Positions 32,310-40,810 are shown, counted from the first letter of the stretch. The stretch is 64,000 nucleotides of DNA from an uncultured Lachnospiraceae bacterium (GCA_910585465.1 CAJUEW010000011.1:1-64000), one strand, 5' to 3'. Numbers and translations: made by a program. The notes: a model not told the origin generated them from the sequence alone.

Positions 32310-32710
32310 TTCCTTCAACGGTTGGTTTTTTGGATAAAGATTTTGAGATTGAGGAACAGCCGAGTTTCACATATAAGATGCAGACGGACACAAACCTTGT
32401 CCGTGGATATACTGACGGTCTGGAAGCGGTGAAGCAGGCTATTTTCAAAATCATCATGACCGAACGCTATCAATATATCATGTATAGCTGGAATTACGGG
32501 ATTGAACTGCTTGATCTTTTCGGTGAACCAGTGACCTATGTATGCCCGGAACTGAAACGGCGCATTTCGGAAGCGTTGCTTTGGGATGATCGGATTTGGA
32601 GCGTTGACAACTTTGAATTTGACTTCCCGCAAAAAGGGGTTGTCCATGTGGCATTTATAGCGCATACCGTTTTCGGGGATGTGCAAGCGGAAAGAGAGGT
32701 GAATTTTTAA
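32306..32710 (+). CDS. DUF2634 baseplate protein (XkdS-like)
   Basis: 134 residues, ATG overlapping the previous stop. YKMQTDTNLVRGYTDGLEAVKQAIFKIIMTERYQYIMYSWNYGIEL is the DUF2634 core, related to baseplate wedge gp25-like proteins; ELKRRISEALLWDDRI follows. It links sheath or hub to the wedge. Confidence 0.88.
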   Translation: MIPSTVGFLDKDFEIEEQPSFTYKMQTDTNLVRGYTDGLEAVKQAIFKIIMTERYQYIMYSWNYGIELLDLFGEPVTYVCPELKRRISEALLWDDRIWSVDNFEFDFPQKGVVHVAFIAHTVFGDVQAEREVNF

Positions 32711-33909
32711 TGTATGAGAATACGACTTATGAAGTGATCCTTCAAAGGATGCTTGACCGTGTTCCTGATAAATTCGACAAGCGGGAAGGTTCGGTTATTT
32801 GGGACACCCATTCACCGACTGCTATTGAACTGCAAATTTTATATCTTGAACTGGATGTTATTTTACGGGAAGCCTATGGCGATACTGCTTCAAGGGAATT
32901 CTTAATTTTGCGTTGTAAAGAAAGAGGAATTTCCCCATACCAGGCTACAAGGGCAGTCCTGAAGGGAGTATTTGACCCGCCTGACATTGATGTGTCCGGG
33001 CAACGGTTTAACATTGGCGATATCAATTATATTGTTACTGAAAAGATTGCCGAAGGAGAGTACCAGGTACAATGTGAAACTCCCGGAAATACAGGAAACC
33101 AATATTTAGGGACGATGATTCCTATGGAATATATTAGAGGGTTGCAGACCGCAGAACTGACGGAAATCCTGATCCCCGGGGAGGACGAGGAAGAGACAGG
33201 AGATTTGCGGCAGCGCTATTTTGATTCATTTAATGAAAGTGCTTTTGGGGGAAATGTTCGGGACTATCTGGAAAAAACAAATGCTATCCCCGGAGTTGGC
33301 AGAACAAAGGTGACAAGGGTGTGGAATGCTGACATTTCCCCGGCCGACATGATTCCAAAAGAAAGCGTGGAAACGTGGTACAACGGGATCAAGGAGACGC
33401 TGACAGGGGAAGTCCGGAGCTGGCTGGATTCCGTTTTCCATGCTGGGAAACAAAAGAAACTGACAACCGGGGGGACAGTGCTATTGACAATCATCAATTC
33501 AGAATTTGGGCCTGCTTCAGATGCCCTTGTTCAAACGGTCCAGGCAGCTATTGATCCAGAAGTAAACGCAGGAGAAGGTTATGGGCTTGCTCCTATCGGT
33601 CATGTAGTAATAGTAGAGAGCGCAAAAGCGAAAGAGATTATCATTAAAACAACTCTGACTTTTGAACCTGGTTATGGATGGGGGAATCTTCAAACCCCCA
33701 TTGAAGAAGCCGTTTCTGCTTATCTTCTGGAACTTAGGAAGGAATGGGCTGATGCTTCATACTTGATTGTGAGAATCAGTCAGATTGATAACCGGATTTT
33801 GAATGTTCCGGGGATCATTGATGTTCAAGACACTTCAATCAACGGTTTAAGGAGCAACCTGAATCTTGGAAGGTATGAAATCCCGGTGCTTGGGGGTGTA
33901 AGCGGATGA
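32710..33909 (+). CDS. Baseplate J-like protein (XkdT-like)
   Basis: 399 residues, ATG 32710 overlapping the XkdS-like stop. FDKREGSVIWDTHSPTAIELQILY and a C-terminal VSAYLLELRK...YLIVRISQIDNRILNVPGIIDV are baseplate J features. It forms the baseplate wedge that triggers sheath contraction. The base composition in this gene becomes more like host genes than in the early module. Confidence 0.92.
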   Translation: MYENTTYEVILQRMLDRVPDKFDKREGSVIWDTHSPTAIELQILYLELDVILREAYGDTASREFLILRCKERGISPYQATRAVLKGVFDPPDIDVSGQRFNIGDINYIVTEKIAEGEYQVQCETPGNTGNQYLGTMIPMEYIRGLQTAELTEILIPGEDEEETGDLRQRYFDSFNESAFGGNVRDYLEKTNAIPGVGRTKVTRVWNADISPADMIPKESVETWYNGIKETLTGEVRSWLDSVFHAGKQKKLTTGGTVLLTIINSEFGPASDALVQTVQAAIDPEVNAGEGYGLAPIGHVVIVESAKAKEIIIKTTLTFEPGYGWGNLQTPIEEAVSAYLLELRKEWADASYLIVRISQIDNRILNVPGIIDVQDTSINGLRSNLNLGRYEIPVLGGVSG

Positions 33910-34442
33910 TTCGAGAAGTTGCCCTTGTTTCATACCTGCCTCCGTTCATAGCGGAGTATAAGGAAACCAACATCACGCTGACAGCGGAAAATCCGGAATT
34001 TGTTCTTGTATGGAAAGCCGCTGACCGGGCTTTGAAAAATGAGTTTATCGCAACGGCTGATGAATACGGGATCGGGAGATTTGAAAAAATCTTGCACATT
34101 CTTCCATCCCGTGATGATACGCTGGAAAGCAGAAGGTTAAGGGTTCAATCCAGATGGTTCACAACGCTCCCTTATACATGGAGAATGTTCCTCCAAAAAC
34201 TAATTGTTTTATGCGGTGAAAATGATTTCACAGTCATAAAACGATTTGATTTTTACCGGATTGATTTGCAGGTGGAGCTTAAATTATTCGGGCAAATAGA
34301 AGAGTTGGAGAGAATTATCGAGACGATGGTTCCCTGTAATATGGTAGTAGAATCTAATAACAAACTGTTTGAGGATTTTGGGAATACGGTTTGTACAGGG
34401 GGGACATTAACATTATGTCTAATTATTAACATGGAGGGATAG
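33906..34442 (+). CDS. DUF2313 tail protein (XkdU-like)
   Basis: 178 residues, ATG overlapping the J-like stop. YLPPFIAEYKETNITLTAENPEFVLVWKAADRALKNEFIATADEYGIGRFEKIL is the classic start of DUF2313, followed by DDTLESRRLRVQSRWFTTLPYTW. It connects the wedge with tail fibres. The last quarter is more AT-rich than upstream genes. Confidence 0.92.
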   Translation: MIREVALVSYLPPFIAEYKETNITLTAENPEFVLVWKAADRALKNEFIATADEYGIGRFEKILHILPSRDDTLESRRLRVQSRWFTTLPYTWRMFLQKLIVLCGENDFTVIKRFDFYRIDLQVELKLFGQIEELERIIETMVPCNMVVESNNKLFEDFGNTVCTGGTLTLCLIINMEG

Positions 34443-34444
34443 AG

Positions 34445-35995
34445 ATGGATCATATTGTTATAACAGAAAAAGGCTTGGAACTCCAGACAAAGTTGATAGC
34501 AGGAGAAACAACCGCTTTATTTACAAAAGTTTGTACATCAAATGCAGAATATGATTACAGTGCTCTGGAAACGCTGGAAGAATTGCAAAACATCTGTCAG
34601 GAAACTAATATTTTCAATGTGGAAGTAAAAGATAATTCAACAGTTGTAATTTCTGCCCCCATTGACAATAGTGGACTTCAAAAGGGTTATTATATGACGG
34701 TTGTTGGAATATATGCAAAATCTGTGGACGCAGAAGAGATTTTATATGCAGTCTCCAGACTTGATTCCGCTCCGTATATTCCAGAGGTCACCAGCACATT
34801 AACCGGAATTTCACTTCGGTTTTCTTTAAAAGTGGGAAACACTGAAAATATAGCAGTTGAAATTGACGAGACTACCTCTTTGACAGTTGGAGAGTTCAAC
34901 GCCTACAGGATAAAGACTATAAAAGAATATGAACGGCTGGAATCACAAAAAGTAGACTGGGCTACATATGACAGTGAAATCACAGATTTGCATAATCAAG
35001 ATGATGATTTAAGAAAAATGATTTCTTCGCATAAAACTTCCGGCGATCATGATAGCCGATATTACACAGAAGCGGAAATGGATATCAAGCTTTCCGGGAA
35101 GTCTGATACATCCCATACACACGCCTGGTCTGCCATTCAGGATAAGCCTGATACATTTACGGCATCGGCGCATACTCATGACGATCGGTATTACACAGAG
35201 GAAGAGGTGAACAGAGGCTATTACTCACTGAAGGATGCGACGGAAATTCCATCCGGCGCGGACCTGAACAGCTATGCGGGATTCGGAAACTATGTGTCAA
35301 CGAATGCGGCGAGGAGCAAAACACTGAAGAACTGCCCGTGGACGGATTCCGGCTTTAAGCTTATTGTAGCGCGGATAACCGGGGATACCACCGGGGACTA
35401 CTTCGAGCAGAGGATTATCCCCAATGCAGATGAATGCATAGAAATCATAAGGCATTATGTTGTTGGGAAAGGTTATACCGCATGGAAGCGGCTGATACCG
35501 GGGGAGTATCTTCCTCTGACCGGAGGAAAGCTTACCGGGGCGCTTAATGTGGGGGATAAAGTAAATATCCGTACAGACGGGGAAGGCGGGAATATACGTC
35601 TGACCTCCCCCCAGGGTGCGGGTTGGGAAATGGACGCCCATGATGAAAACTTTCGGTTATACCGTCAGTACAGTAACACAATCATGGGATTTACTTTTAC
35701 CAAGGAAGGCAGGTTCATAGACGGCCAAGGGTTTCAAATCCCTCAGATACAGAGGGGATCGCATACATTTAATGTCGGCGCAAATTCCATTGCAGAACAA
35801 ACCGTAACATTTTCCAAAAGCTTCAGCAGTACGCCGACCGTAGTGGCAGGGATTTACAGTGATACTTCCAATACCAATTACGGGCAGCTTATTGCGGCAG
35901 TAAAAAATGTGACCTCAAAAAGCTTTGTTCTGAGAGTGATCAACCGTTCGCCTGACGCATTATCCCCGAACGTTCAGTGGTTAGCCGTTCTTTAA
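34445..35995 (+). CDS. Tail fibre protein with collar-like N-terminus and H-type lectin-like end
   Basis: 516 residues. The first 150 (ITEKGLELQTKLIAGETTALF, IYAKSVDAEEILYAVS) resemble phage tail-collar fibre attachment domains. The middle has two HDxRYYTEaE repeats (near residues 201 and 240), which are fibre shaft repeats, then an AWKRLIPGEYLPLTGGKLTGALN head. The last 80 (HTFNVGANSIAEQTVTFSKSF and FVLRVINRSPD) look like an H-type lectin fold that could bind a cell-surface glycan. The 5' third is clearly AT-richer than the rest, suggesting mosaic exchange. Confidence 0.83.
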   Translation: MDHIVITEKGLELQTKLIAGETTALFTKVCTSNAEYDYSALETLEELQNICQETNIFNVEVKDNSTVVISAPIDNSGLQKGYYMTVVGIYAKSVDAEEILYAVSRLDSAPYIPEVTSTLTGISLRFSLKVGNTENIAVEIDETTSLTVGEFNAYRIKTIKEYERLESQKVDWATYDSEITDLHNQDDDLRKMISSHKTSGDHDSRYYTEAEMDIKLSGKSDTSHTHAWSAIQDKPDTFTASAHTHDDRYYTEEEVNRGYYSLKDATEIPSGADLNSYAGFGNYVSTNAARSKTLKNCPWTDSGFKLIVARITGDTTGDYFEQRIIPNADECIEIIRHYVVGKGYTAWKRLIPGEYLPLTGGKLTGALNVGDKVNIRTDGEGGNIRLTSPQGAGWEMDAHDENFRLYRQYSNTIMGFTFTKEGRFIDGQGFQIPQIQRGSHTFNVGANSIAEQTVTFSKSFSSTPTVVAGIYSDTSNTNYGQLIAAVKNVTSKSFVLRVINRSPDALSPNVQWLAVL

Positions 35996-36061
35996 AAGAA
36001 GGGGGGATTCCATGATCAGGGCGCCTACCTAAAATAGAATAACAGCTTTCGTTATAAACAA

Positions 36062-36085
36062 GGCCGGGGACGGTCTTTTTCTTTT
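36062..36085 (+). terminator. Weak terminator after fibre gene
   Basis: GGCCG (36062-36066) pairs with CGGTC (36071-36075) around GGGA, followed by TTTTTCTTTT. The stem is short but the T-run is good. The 110-base gap 35996-36107 holds no other gene. Confidence 0.5.
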
Positions 36086-36107
36086 GCAGAAATATAGGAG
36101 ACAGCTC

Positions 36108-36416
36108 ATGAAAGAAATACTTATGCAGACTTATACGGTTGCGCTGCCTGTCCTGCTCGGCTACATCGTCTGGCTTCTTCAGAATCAGAAAAAGGACAGG
36201 GATGCAAACAGTAAGGGAACCATGCTCCTGCTGCGGGTTCAGTTGATTGAATATCATGATAAGTATATGAAGCAGGGGGACATTCCTTCCTACGCATACG
36301 AGAATTTTACGGAGATGTATGGTGCGTATCATGAACTCGGCGGGAATGGGATGATTACAAAAATGTATGAAGAAATCCAGGAATTACACCTGGCCAAGAA
36401 AGAAGGAGGAAAATAG
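36108..36416 (+). CDS. Small membrane protein before the holin
   Basis: 102 residues from ATG 36108 with ATAGGAGA upstream; the longer frame starts inside the terminator. Residues about 6-24 (QTYTVALPVLLGYIVWLL) form one membrane helix; the rest is charged and cytoplasmic in character (QNQKKDRDANSKGTMLLLRVQLIEYHDKYMKQG). It lies in the lysis module and could be a holin partner or second holin. Family not certain. Confidence 0.7.
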   Translation: MKEILMQTYTVALPVLLGYIVWLLQNQKKDRDANSKGTMLLLRVQLIEYHDKYMKQGDIPSYAYENFTEMYGAYHELGGNGMITKMYEEIQELHLAKKEGGK

Positions 36417-36419
36417 AAT

Positions 36420-36737
36420 ATGGAAGCTTTAATTCAGTATGTAACTTATGCGCTTATGGCGGTGGGGGTGCTTGCTTTTCTTGTAAGCATGATTACCCAG
36501 GTACTTAAAGAACTGCCAAAAGTAAAAGAAATCCAGACCAGTGCGATTGCACTGGCAGTATCAATGATCCTGTGCCCGTTAGCGGTAATCATTGTCTGCC
36601 AGTATTTCCGCATCGTAATTGTCTGGTACTATGTGTTTGCATCCTTTATTGCTGCCTTTATTGTTTATCTGGTAGCTACAGGGGGCTGGGAGCGTGTCAC
36701 AGAAATGTGGAACCGGACGAAGTACAACAGAAAATGA
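36420..36737 (+). CDS. Holin
   Basis: 105 residues, ATG 36420 with AGGAGG in the end of the preceding gene. Three hydrophobic spans are visible (about 8-28, 44-64, 68-86), and the C-terminus is short and charged, as in clostridial class I holins. It sits before the endolysin. It would make the membrane hole that lets the lysin reach the wall. Confidence 0.8.
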   Translation: MEALIQYVTYALMAVGVLAFLVSMITQVLKELPKVKEIQTSAIALAVSMILCPLAVIIVCQYFRIVIVWYYVFASFIAAFIVYLVATGGWERVTEMWNRTKYNRK

Positions 36738-36747
36738 TGCAAATTGT

Positions 36748-36772
36748 GAGGGCGGAAAACCGTCCTCTTTTT
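36748..36772 (+). terminator. Intrinsic terminator between holin and endolysin
   Basis: GAGGGCGG (36748-36755) pairs with CCGTCCTC (36760-36767) with one G-U pair, loop AAAA, followed by TTTTT. Confidence 0.75.
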
Positions 36773-36805
36773 ATGCTGCAAAACGGCAGCAGGAAGGAGA
36801 ACCAT

Positions 36806-37642
36806 ATGAAAATCAATGAACAAGGACTCAGCATTATTAAAAAGTATGAGGGATGCCGCCTGAAGGCATATCTGGACCCTGTTGGTATTCCAACTATTGG
36901 CTACGGCCACACTGCAGGTGTAAAGCTGGGCCAGATCATCACTCAGGCCCAGGCAGACGCTTACCTGGTGCAGGATGTTGGAACAGCGGAAAAAGCGGTA
37001 TCGCTGTATGACGGTACATATCACTGGAACGAAAATCAGTTCAGTGCTCTTGTCAGTTTTACATATAACTGCGGAGCCGGAAATCTGAAGAAGCTTACGG
37101 CGAACGGCACAAGGACAATCGAAGTAATCTCTGCAAAGCTTCTGACATATAACAAGGCAGGAGGAACTGCTCTTTCGGGCCTTGTGAAGCGCAGAGCAGC
37201 CGAAAAAGCATTGTTTGATACTCCGGTGGAAAGTTGTCCGGATGCTGCACCCGGACTGGATAAAGAGGCGGTCAGAAGCCTTCAGGAAGCTTTGAATGCA
37301 GACGGTATTACGGACAGGAACGGAAATGCACTTGTGATTGACGGTATCAAAGGTCAACATACCGGAGAAGCTATTGCCAAAGTGCTCCTGAAATCAGGAG
37401 CGTTTGATACAGGTAAAGGCAGGTACTGCACCGGAAGCACCGGACAGGTGGTGAAGTGGGTCCAGATGCGGCTCAATACTGTGATTGGAAATGATATTAT
37501 TGGCCTGCTTGGCAAGCCTCTGGAGGCGGACGGAAAGCTGGGAGCAGATACCCGGCTGGCAATCGGACTGTTTCAGGAGAAGAGGGGGTTGACACAGGAT
37601 TATATTGCGGGGGTGAAGACTATTACAGAACTTTTAATTTGA
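36806..37642 (+). CDS. Endolysin, GH24 lysozyme with peptidoglycan-binding repeats
   Basis: 278 residues from ATG 36806 (AAGGAGA 5 bases upstream); the longer frame to 36572 lies in the holin. GH24 catalytic residues E15, D24 and T30 are seen in KKYEGCRLKAYLDPVGIPTIGYGHT (landmarks only: YEGCRL, LDPVG, PTIGYG). The C-terminal half has two peptidoglycan-binding-type repeats (AVRSLQEALNADG... and VKWVQMRLNTV...DGKLGADTRLA). It degrades the host wall at lysis and is the last recognised prophage gene. Confidence 0.92.
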   Translation: MKINEQGLSIIKKYEGCRLKAYLDPVGIPTIGYGHTAGVKLGQIITQAQADAYLVQDVGTAEKAVSLYDGTYHWNENQFSALVSFTYNCGAGNLKKLTANGTRTIEVISAKLLTYNKAGGTALSGLVKRRAAEKALFDTPVESCPDAAPGLDKEAVRSLQEALNADGITDRNGNALVIDGIKGQHTGEAIAKVLLKSGAFDTGKGRYCTGSTGQVVKWVQMRLNTVIGNDIIGLLGKPLEADGKLGADTRLAIGLFQEKRGLTQDYIAGVKTITELLI

Positions 37643-37735
37643 TACTAATTTGTTACTAATTAGGGTGTATTTTAGAGGTTTTACACAGTTCTATATTTTA
37701 AACTTTCTTGAATTTATCGGTATTACAAGGGGTTT
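37643..37735 (+). other. Likely prophage right-end junction
   Basis: AT-rich stretch after the endolysin containing two TACTAATT copies within 21 bases (37645-37664) and no ORF. The first host-looking promoter starts at 37733. The attachment site is probably here, because phage genes end and chromosomal genes begin, but the core cannot be fixed without the left end. No tRNA gene was seen. Confidence 0.45.
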
Positions 37736-37819
37736 AAAATATTGAAAATTTATGGTATAATGTCTCCGTAGTAACGGGCAGTGCACAAGCTGGTATAAAA
37801 CCGGCCGGACATACACTGC
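37733..37819 (+). promoter_or_regulatory. Promoter and folded leader of the small membrane protein gene
   Basis: An extended -10, TATGGTATAAT, ends at 37761 with a weak -35 TTTAAA 17 bases before it. The leader then folds: GCAGTG (37778-37783) with CACTGC (37814-37819) encloses GCTGGT (37789-37794)/ACCGGC (37800-37805). AAGGAG follows before ATG 37843. No known riboswitch was recognised. Confidence 0.55.
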
Positions 37820-37842
37820 AAAGGGAAAAGGAGAGATAGCTT

Positions 37843-38085
37843 ATGAGTCAGGAAAAGGTTGACCGCTATAAGGAACAAAAAAGGAATCGTAAAGCCATTC
37901 AGGCAAAGAAAAAGAGGAATGCTCTGATTGCCAGAATATGCAGTGCATTAGTGGCGCTGGCCCTTGTGGCCTGGTTTGGATATTCGGCGGCGGACACCTA
38001 TCAGAAAAAACAGAACAGCAAGCCGGTGACGGCTGATATATCGGCGCTGGAGGATTATTTTGCATCCCTGTCGCCTGAAGAGTAA
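37843..38085 (+). CDS. Small host membrane protein
   Basis: 80 residues, ATG 37843 with AAAAGGAGAG upstream. The first 30 residues are very basic (YKEQKRNRKAIQAKKKRN), then one membrane helix (about 28-48), then a short acidic outer tail. A bidirectional terminator separates it from argG. It has its own promoter, so it is probably the first chromosomal gene after the prophage. No function is known. Confidence 0.75.
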   Translation: MSQEKVDRYKEQKRNRKAIQAKKKRNALIARICSALVALALVAWFGYSAADTYQKKQNSKPVTADISALEDYFASLSPEE

Positions 38086-38094
38086 GAGAAAAAT

Positions 38095-38150
38095 ATCCCC
38101 ATAGGAATGCTCCGTATCTGCCGGATACGGATTCCTATGGGGATGCTTTT
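38095..38150. terminator. Bidirectional terminator between small membrane gene and argG
   Basis: ATCCCCATAGGAAT (38095-38108) pairs perfectly with ATTCCTATGGGGAT (38131-38144); an inner CCGTATC/GGATACGG adds to the stem. Runs of A upstream and T downstream let it work for both converging genes. Confidence 0.9.
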
Positions 38151-39366
38151 ATTTTTCGGCTTCTGCCATTTTGATAGCCCGAACCTTCAGAGGCAGCCCG
38201 AACAGAGTGATAAATCCGCTTGCATCATGGTGATCGTACAGATCTCCGGTAGTAAAGGACGCAAGAGACTCGCTGTAGAGGCTGTATGGCGAGGTAGTTC
38301 CTGCTTTGATAATATTACCCTTGTAAAGCTTGAATTTTACCTCTCCGGTTACATATTCCTGGGTACTGGTTACAAATGCCTGTACTGCCTCGCGCAGAGG
38401 AGTAAACCATTTGCCTTCATATACAATCTGGGCCATCTTATTGCCCATATCCTTTTTGACCTCCATAGTTGCGCGGTCAAGAACCAGCTCTTCAAGCTGC
38501 GCGTGCGCTTCCATCAGGATCGTACCTCCGGGAGTCTCATAGACGCCCCGGGATTTCATACCCACAACCCGGTTCTCCACAATATCCACAATGCCGATGC
38601 CGTGCTTTCCTCCGAGGGTGTTCAGCTCCCTGATAATATCGGAAACCTTCATCTTCCTGCCGTTTACGGAGGTGGGGATTCCTTTTTCAAAGGTCATAGT
38701 CACATATTCTCCCTCATCCGGAGCTTTTTCAGGGGTTACGCCCAGAACAAGCATATGATCATAGTTTGGCTCGCTGGCCGGGTCCTCCAGCTCCAGTCCT
38801 TCATGGCTGATGTGCCACAGGTTGCGGTCACGGCTGTAGCTGTGGCTGTGATCAAAGGGAAGGTCAATACCATGCTGCTTGCAGTACGCGATCTCATCTT
38901 CACGGGACTGCATGGTCCATACGTCGGTCATTCTCCACGGAGCAATAATTTTCAGATCCGGAGCCAGAGCCTTGATGCTAAGTTCAAAGCGGATCTGATC
39001 GTTGCCTTTGCCGGTAGCGCCATGGCAGATCGCAGACGCTCCTTCCTTTCTTGCGATCTCCACCAGCCTCTTGGCGATAACCGGACGCGCCATAGAGGTT
39101 CCGAGCAAATATTTGTTTTCATAAACAGCACCCGCCTGTACACACGGCATAATGTAATCATCTGCAAATTCATCTACAATATCTTCAATATACAATTTCG
39201 CGGCGCCGGATAGTTTCGATCTCTCCTCCAGTCCGTCCAGCTCGCTGCCCTGCCCACAGTCAATACAGCAGCAAATAACCTCATAATCAAAATTTTCCTT
39301 TAACCAGGGAATGATAGCGGTGGTATCCAGTCCGCCGGAATAAGCCAGAATTACTTTTTCTTTCAT
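38149..39366 (-). CDS. argG: Argininosuccinate synthase
   Basis: 405 residues. It joins citrulline and aspartate with ATP in arginine biosynthesis. KVILAYSGGLDTTAIIPWL at the start is the ATP pyrophosphatase loop; GSELDGLEERSKLSGA, GATGKGNDQIRFE and DHSHSYSRDRNLWHISHEG are also conserved. The start ATG at 39366 is chosen because GGAGGAA lies 8 bases upstream; an open frame continues to 39465 but includes the promoter. The gene is divergent from argC, with ARG-box-like sites between. Confidence 0.97.
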   Translation of the reverse strand: MKEKVILAYSGGLDTTAIIPWLKENFDYEVICCCIDCGQGSELDGLEERSKLSGAAKLYIEDIVDEFADDYIMPCVQAGAVYENKYLLGTSMARPVIAKRLVEIARKEGASAICHGATGKGNDQIRFELSIKALAPDLKIIAPWRMTDVWTMQSREDEIAYCKQHGIDLPFDHSHSYSRDRNLWHISHEGLELEDPASEPNYDHMLVLGVTPEKAPDEGEYVTMTFEKGIPTSVNGRKMKVSDIIRELNTLGGKHGIGIVDIVENRVVGMKSRGVYETPGGTILMEAHAQLEELVLDRATMEVKKDMGNKMAQIVYEGKWFTPLREAVQAFVTSTQEYVTGEVKFKLYKGNIIKAGTTSPYSLYSESLASFTTGDLYDHHDASGFITLFGLPLKVRAIKMAEAEK

Positions 39367-39412
39367 GTCCATTTCCTCCATATGTATGTATAGCTTTTTG
39401 TTCATTCTTAAC

Positions 39413-39449
39413 TGCATAATACTATACAACAACTTTCCAAGTAATGCAA
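39413..39449 (-). promoter_or_regulatory. argG promoter with overlapping ARG-box-like site
   Basis: On the minus strand TTGCAT (39449-39444) and TATAGT (39426-39421) are separated by 17 bases. The -10 lies in TGTATAGTATTATGCA, a palindrome like the ARG box. Repression by an ArgR/AhrC-type regulator would block RNA polymerase directly. Confidence 0.7.
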
Positions 39450-39450
39450 G

Positions 39451-39464
39451 TGTAAAATTATACA
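39451..39464. promoter_or_regulatory. Central ARG-box-like operator
   Basis: TGTAAAATTATACA, close to the known TGAATAATTATTCA core of ArgR/AhrC sites and placed between the two divergent arg promoters. Identity of the bound protein is inferred. Confidence 0.6.
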
Positions 39465-39490
39465 CAAAAAAGATTGTTTATAAAAATATA

Positions 39491-39525
39491 TTGCATAAAA
39501 TTGATAATATATGTATAATTATGCA
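39491..39525 (+). promoter_or_regulatory. argC promoter with overlapping ARG-box-like site
   Basis: TTGCAT (39491-39496) and TATAAT (39514-39519) with a 17-base spacer form a strong promoter. The -10 is inside TGTATAATTATGCA (39512-39525), an ARG-box-like palindrome. The transcript would begin just before the small ORF at 39553. Confidence 0.75.
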
Positions 39526-39552
39526 CATCTTATAAAAAAGGAGTATAATAAA

Positions 39553-39720
39553 ATGGTTCCATTGCAGGGCTGTGCAGAATATTCTGAGAGGCGGGAAAAG
39601 CACTTTACTTCCTATATCATTTGTTATATGATAAAAAACAGCTGTGATTTTGTGCGTATTATGCAGTACAGCGGCCATGGCTGCCGTACTGTAAAAGAAC
39701 CATATAAGAAAAAGAGGTAG
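39553..39720 (+). CDS. Short ORF upstream of argC, possible leader peptide
   Basis: 55 residues from ATG 39553, with AAAGGAG 9 bases upstream. It ends PYKKKR before TAG, and the stop region forms part of the argC ribosome site (AAGAGGTAGAG); only 6 bases separate stop and argC ATG. It has no recognised domain. It may couple argC translation to basic amino-acid supply, or may simply be a small protein. Confidence 0.5.
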   Translation: MVPLQGCAEYSERREKHFTSYIICYMIKNSCDFVRIMQYSGHGCRTVKEPYKKKR

Positions 39721-39726
39721 AGATAT

Positions 39727-40767
39727 ATGATTAGAGTTGGAATTATAGGGGCAACCGGATATGCAGGAGGGGAGCTGGTCCGCCTGCTTTTAGGACATAA
39801 AGAGGCAGAAATTAAATGGTACGGCTCCAGAAGCTATGTGGATAGAAAATATGCAGAGGTGTACCAGAATATGTTTCAGATGGTGGATGACAGATGTCTG
39901 GATGATAATATGGAAGAAATGGCAGAGCAGGTGGATGTGATTTTCACGGCAACCCCCCAGGGACTGTGCGCCTCTCTTGTGAATGAAAACATTTTAAATA
40001 AAGTAAAGCTGATTGATCTCAGTGCGGATTTCCGTATCAAGAGCGTGGATGTCTACGAGAAATGGTACAACATCAGGCATAAGGCTCCGCAATATATAGA
40101 GGAAGCTGTCTATGGTCTGTGCGAGGTAAACCGCGATGAGATAAAAAAGGCAAGACTGATTGCGAATCCGGGATGCTATCCTACCTGCAGCTTCCTTTCT
40201 GTTTACCCGCTGGTAAAGGAAGGTCTGATTGATCCGAATACGATAATTATTGACGCTAAATCCGGAACCTCCGGCGCGGGCCGCGGGGCAAAGGTGGATA
40301 ATCTGTTCTGTGAGGTGAATGAAAATATTAAGGCATACGGGGTAGCGGGACACCGCCATACACCGGAGATTGAGGAGCAGCTAAGCTATGCGGCGGGTAA
40401 GCCGGTGGTTATCAGCTTTACACCGCATCTGGTGCCCATGCAGAGAGGAATTCTGGTGACTGCTTATGCATCTTTGGAAAAGGAAGCGACCTATGAAGAG
40501 GTGAAGGCTGTCTATGATAAATATTATGACAAGGAGCATTTTATACGGGTGCTGGATAAAGATACATGCCCCCAGACAAAGTGGGTGGAAGGAAGTAATT
40601 TTGTGGATGTGAATTTTAAGCTTGATCCAAGAACAGGGCGAATTATTATGATGGGAGCTATGGATAATCTGGTAAAGGGCGCTGCCGGGCAGGCAGTACA
40701 GAACATGAATCTGATGTTCGGACTTGACGAGGCGGAGGGGCTTCAAATAGCTCCGATGTTTCCGTAG
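39727..40767 (+). CDS. argC: N-acetyl-gamma-glutamyl-phosphate reductase
   Basis: 346 residues. It reduces N-acetylglutamyl phosphate to the semialdehyde with NADPH. The start has GIIGATGYAGGELVRLLLGH (nucleotide fold), and the catalytic Cys lies in NPGCYPTCS; HRHTPEIEEQL and SFTPHLVPMQRGI are also conserved. It is first in the rightward arg operon. Confidence 0.96.
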   Translation: MIRVGIIGATGYAGGELVRLLLGHKEAEIKWYGSRSYVDRKYAEVYQNMFQMVDDRCLDDNMEEMAEQVDVIFTATPQGLCASLVNENILNKVKLIDLSADFRIKSVDVYEKWYNIRHKAPQYIEEAVYGLCEVNRDEIKKARLIANPGCYPTCSFLSVYPLVKEGLIDPNTIIIDAKSGTSGAGRGAKVDNLFCEVNENIKAYGVAGHRHTPEIEEQLSYAAGKPVVISFTPHLVPMQRGILVTAYASLEKEATYEEVKAVYDKYYDKEHFIRVLDKDTCPQTKWVEGSNFVDVNFKLDPRTGRIIMMGAMDNLVKGAAGQAVQNMNLMFGLDEAEGLQIAPMFP

Positions 40768-40810
40768 GAAGGACGCAGGCTCTGCCAGGAACGTACAGGA
40801 AGGAGAAGCT

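Noticed and set aside
38107..39213. Antisense ORF of 368 codons over argG
   Set aside because: It is a frame shadow of argG and carries no recognised domain.
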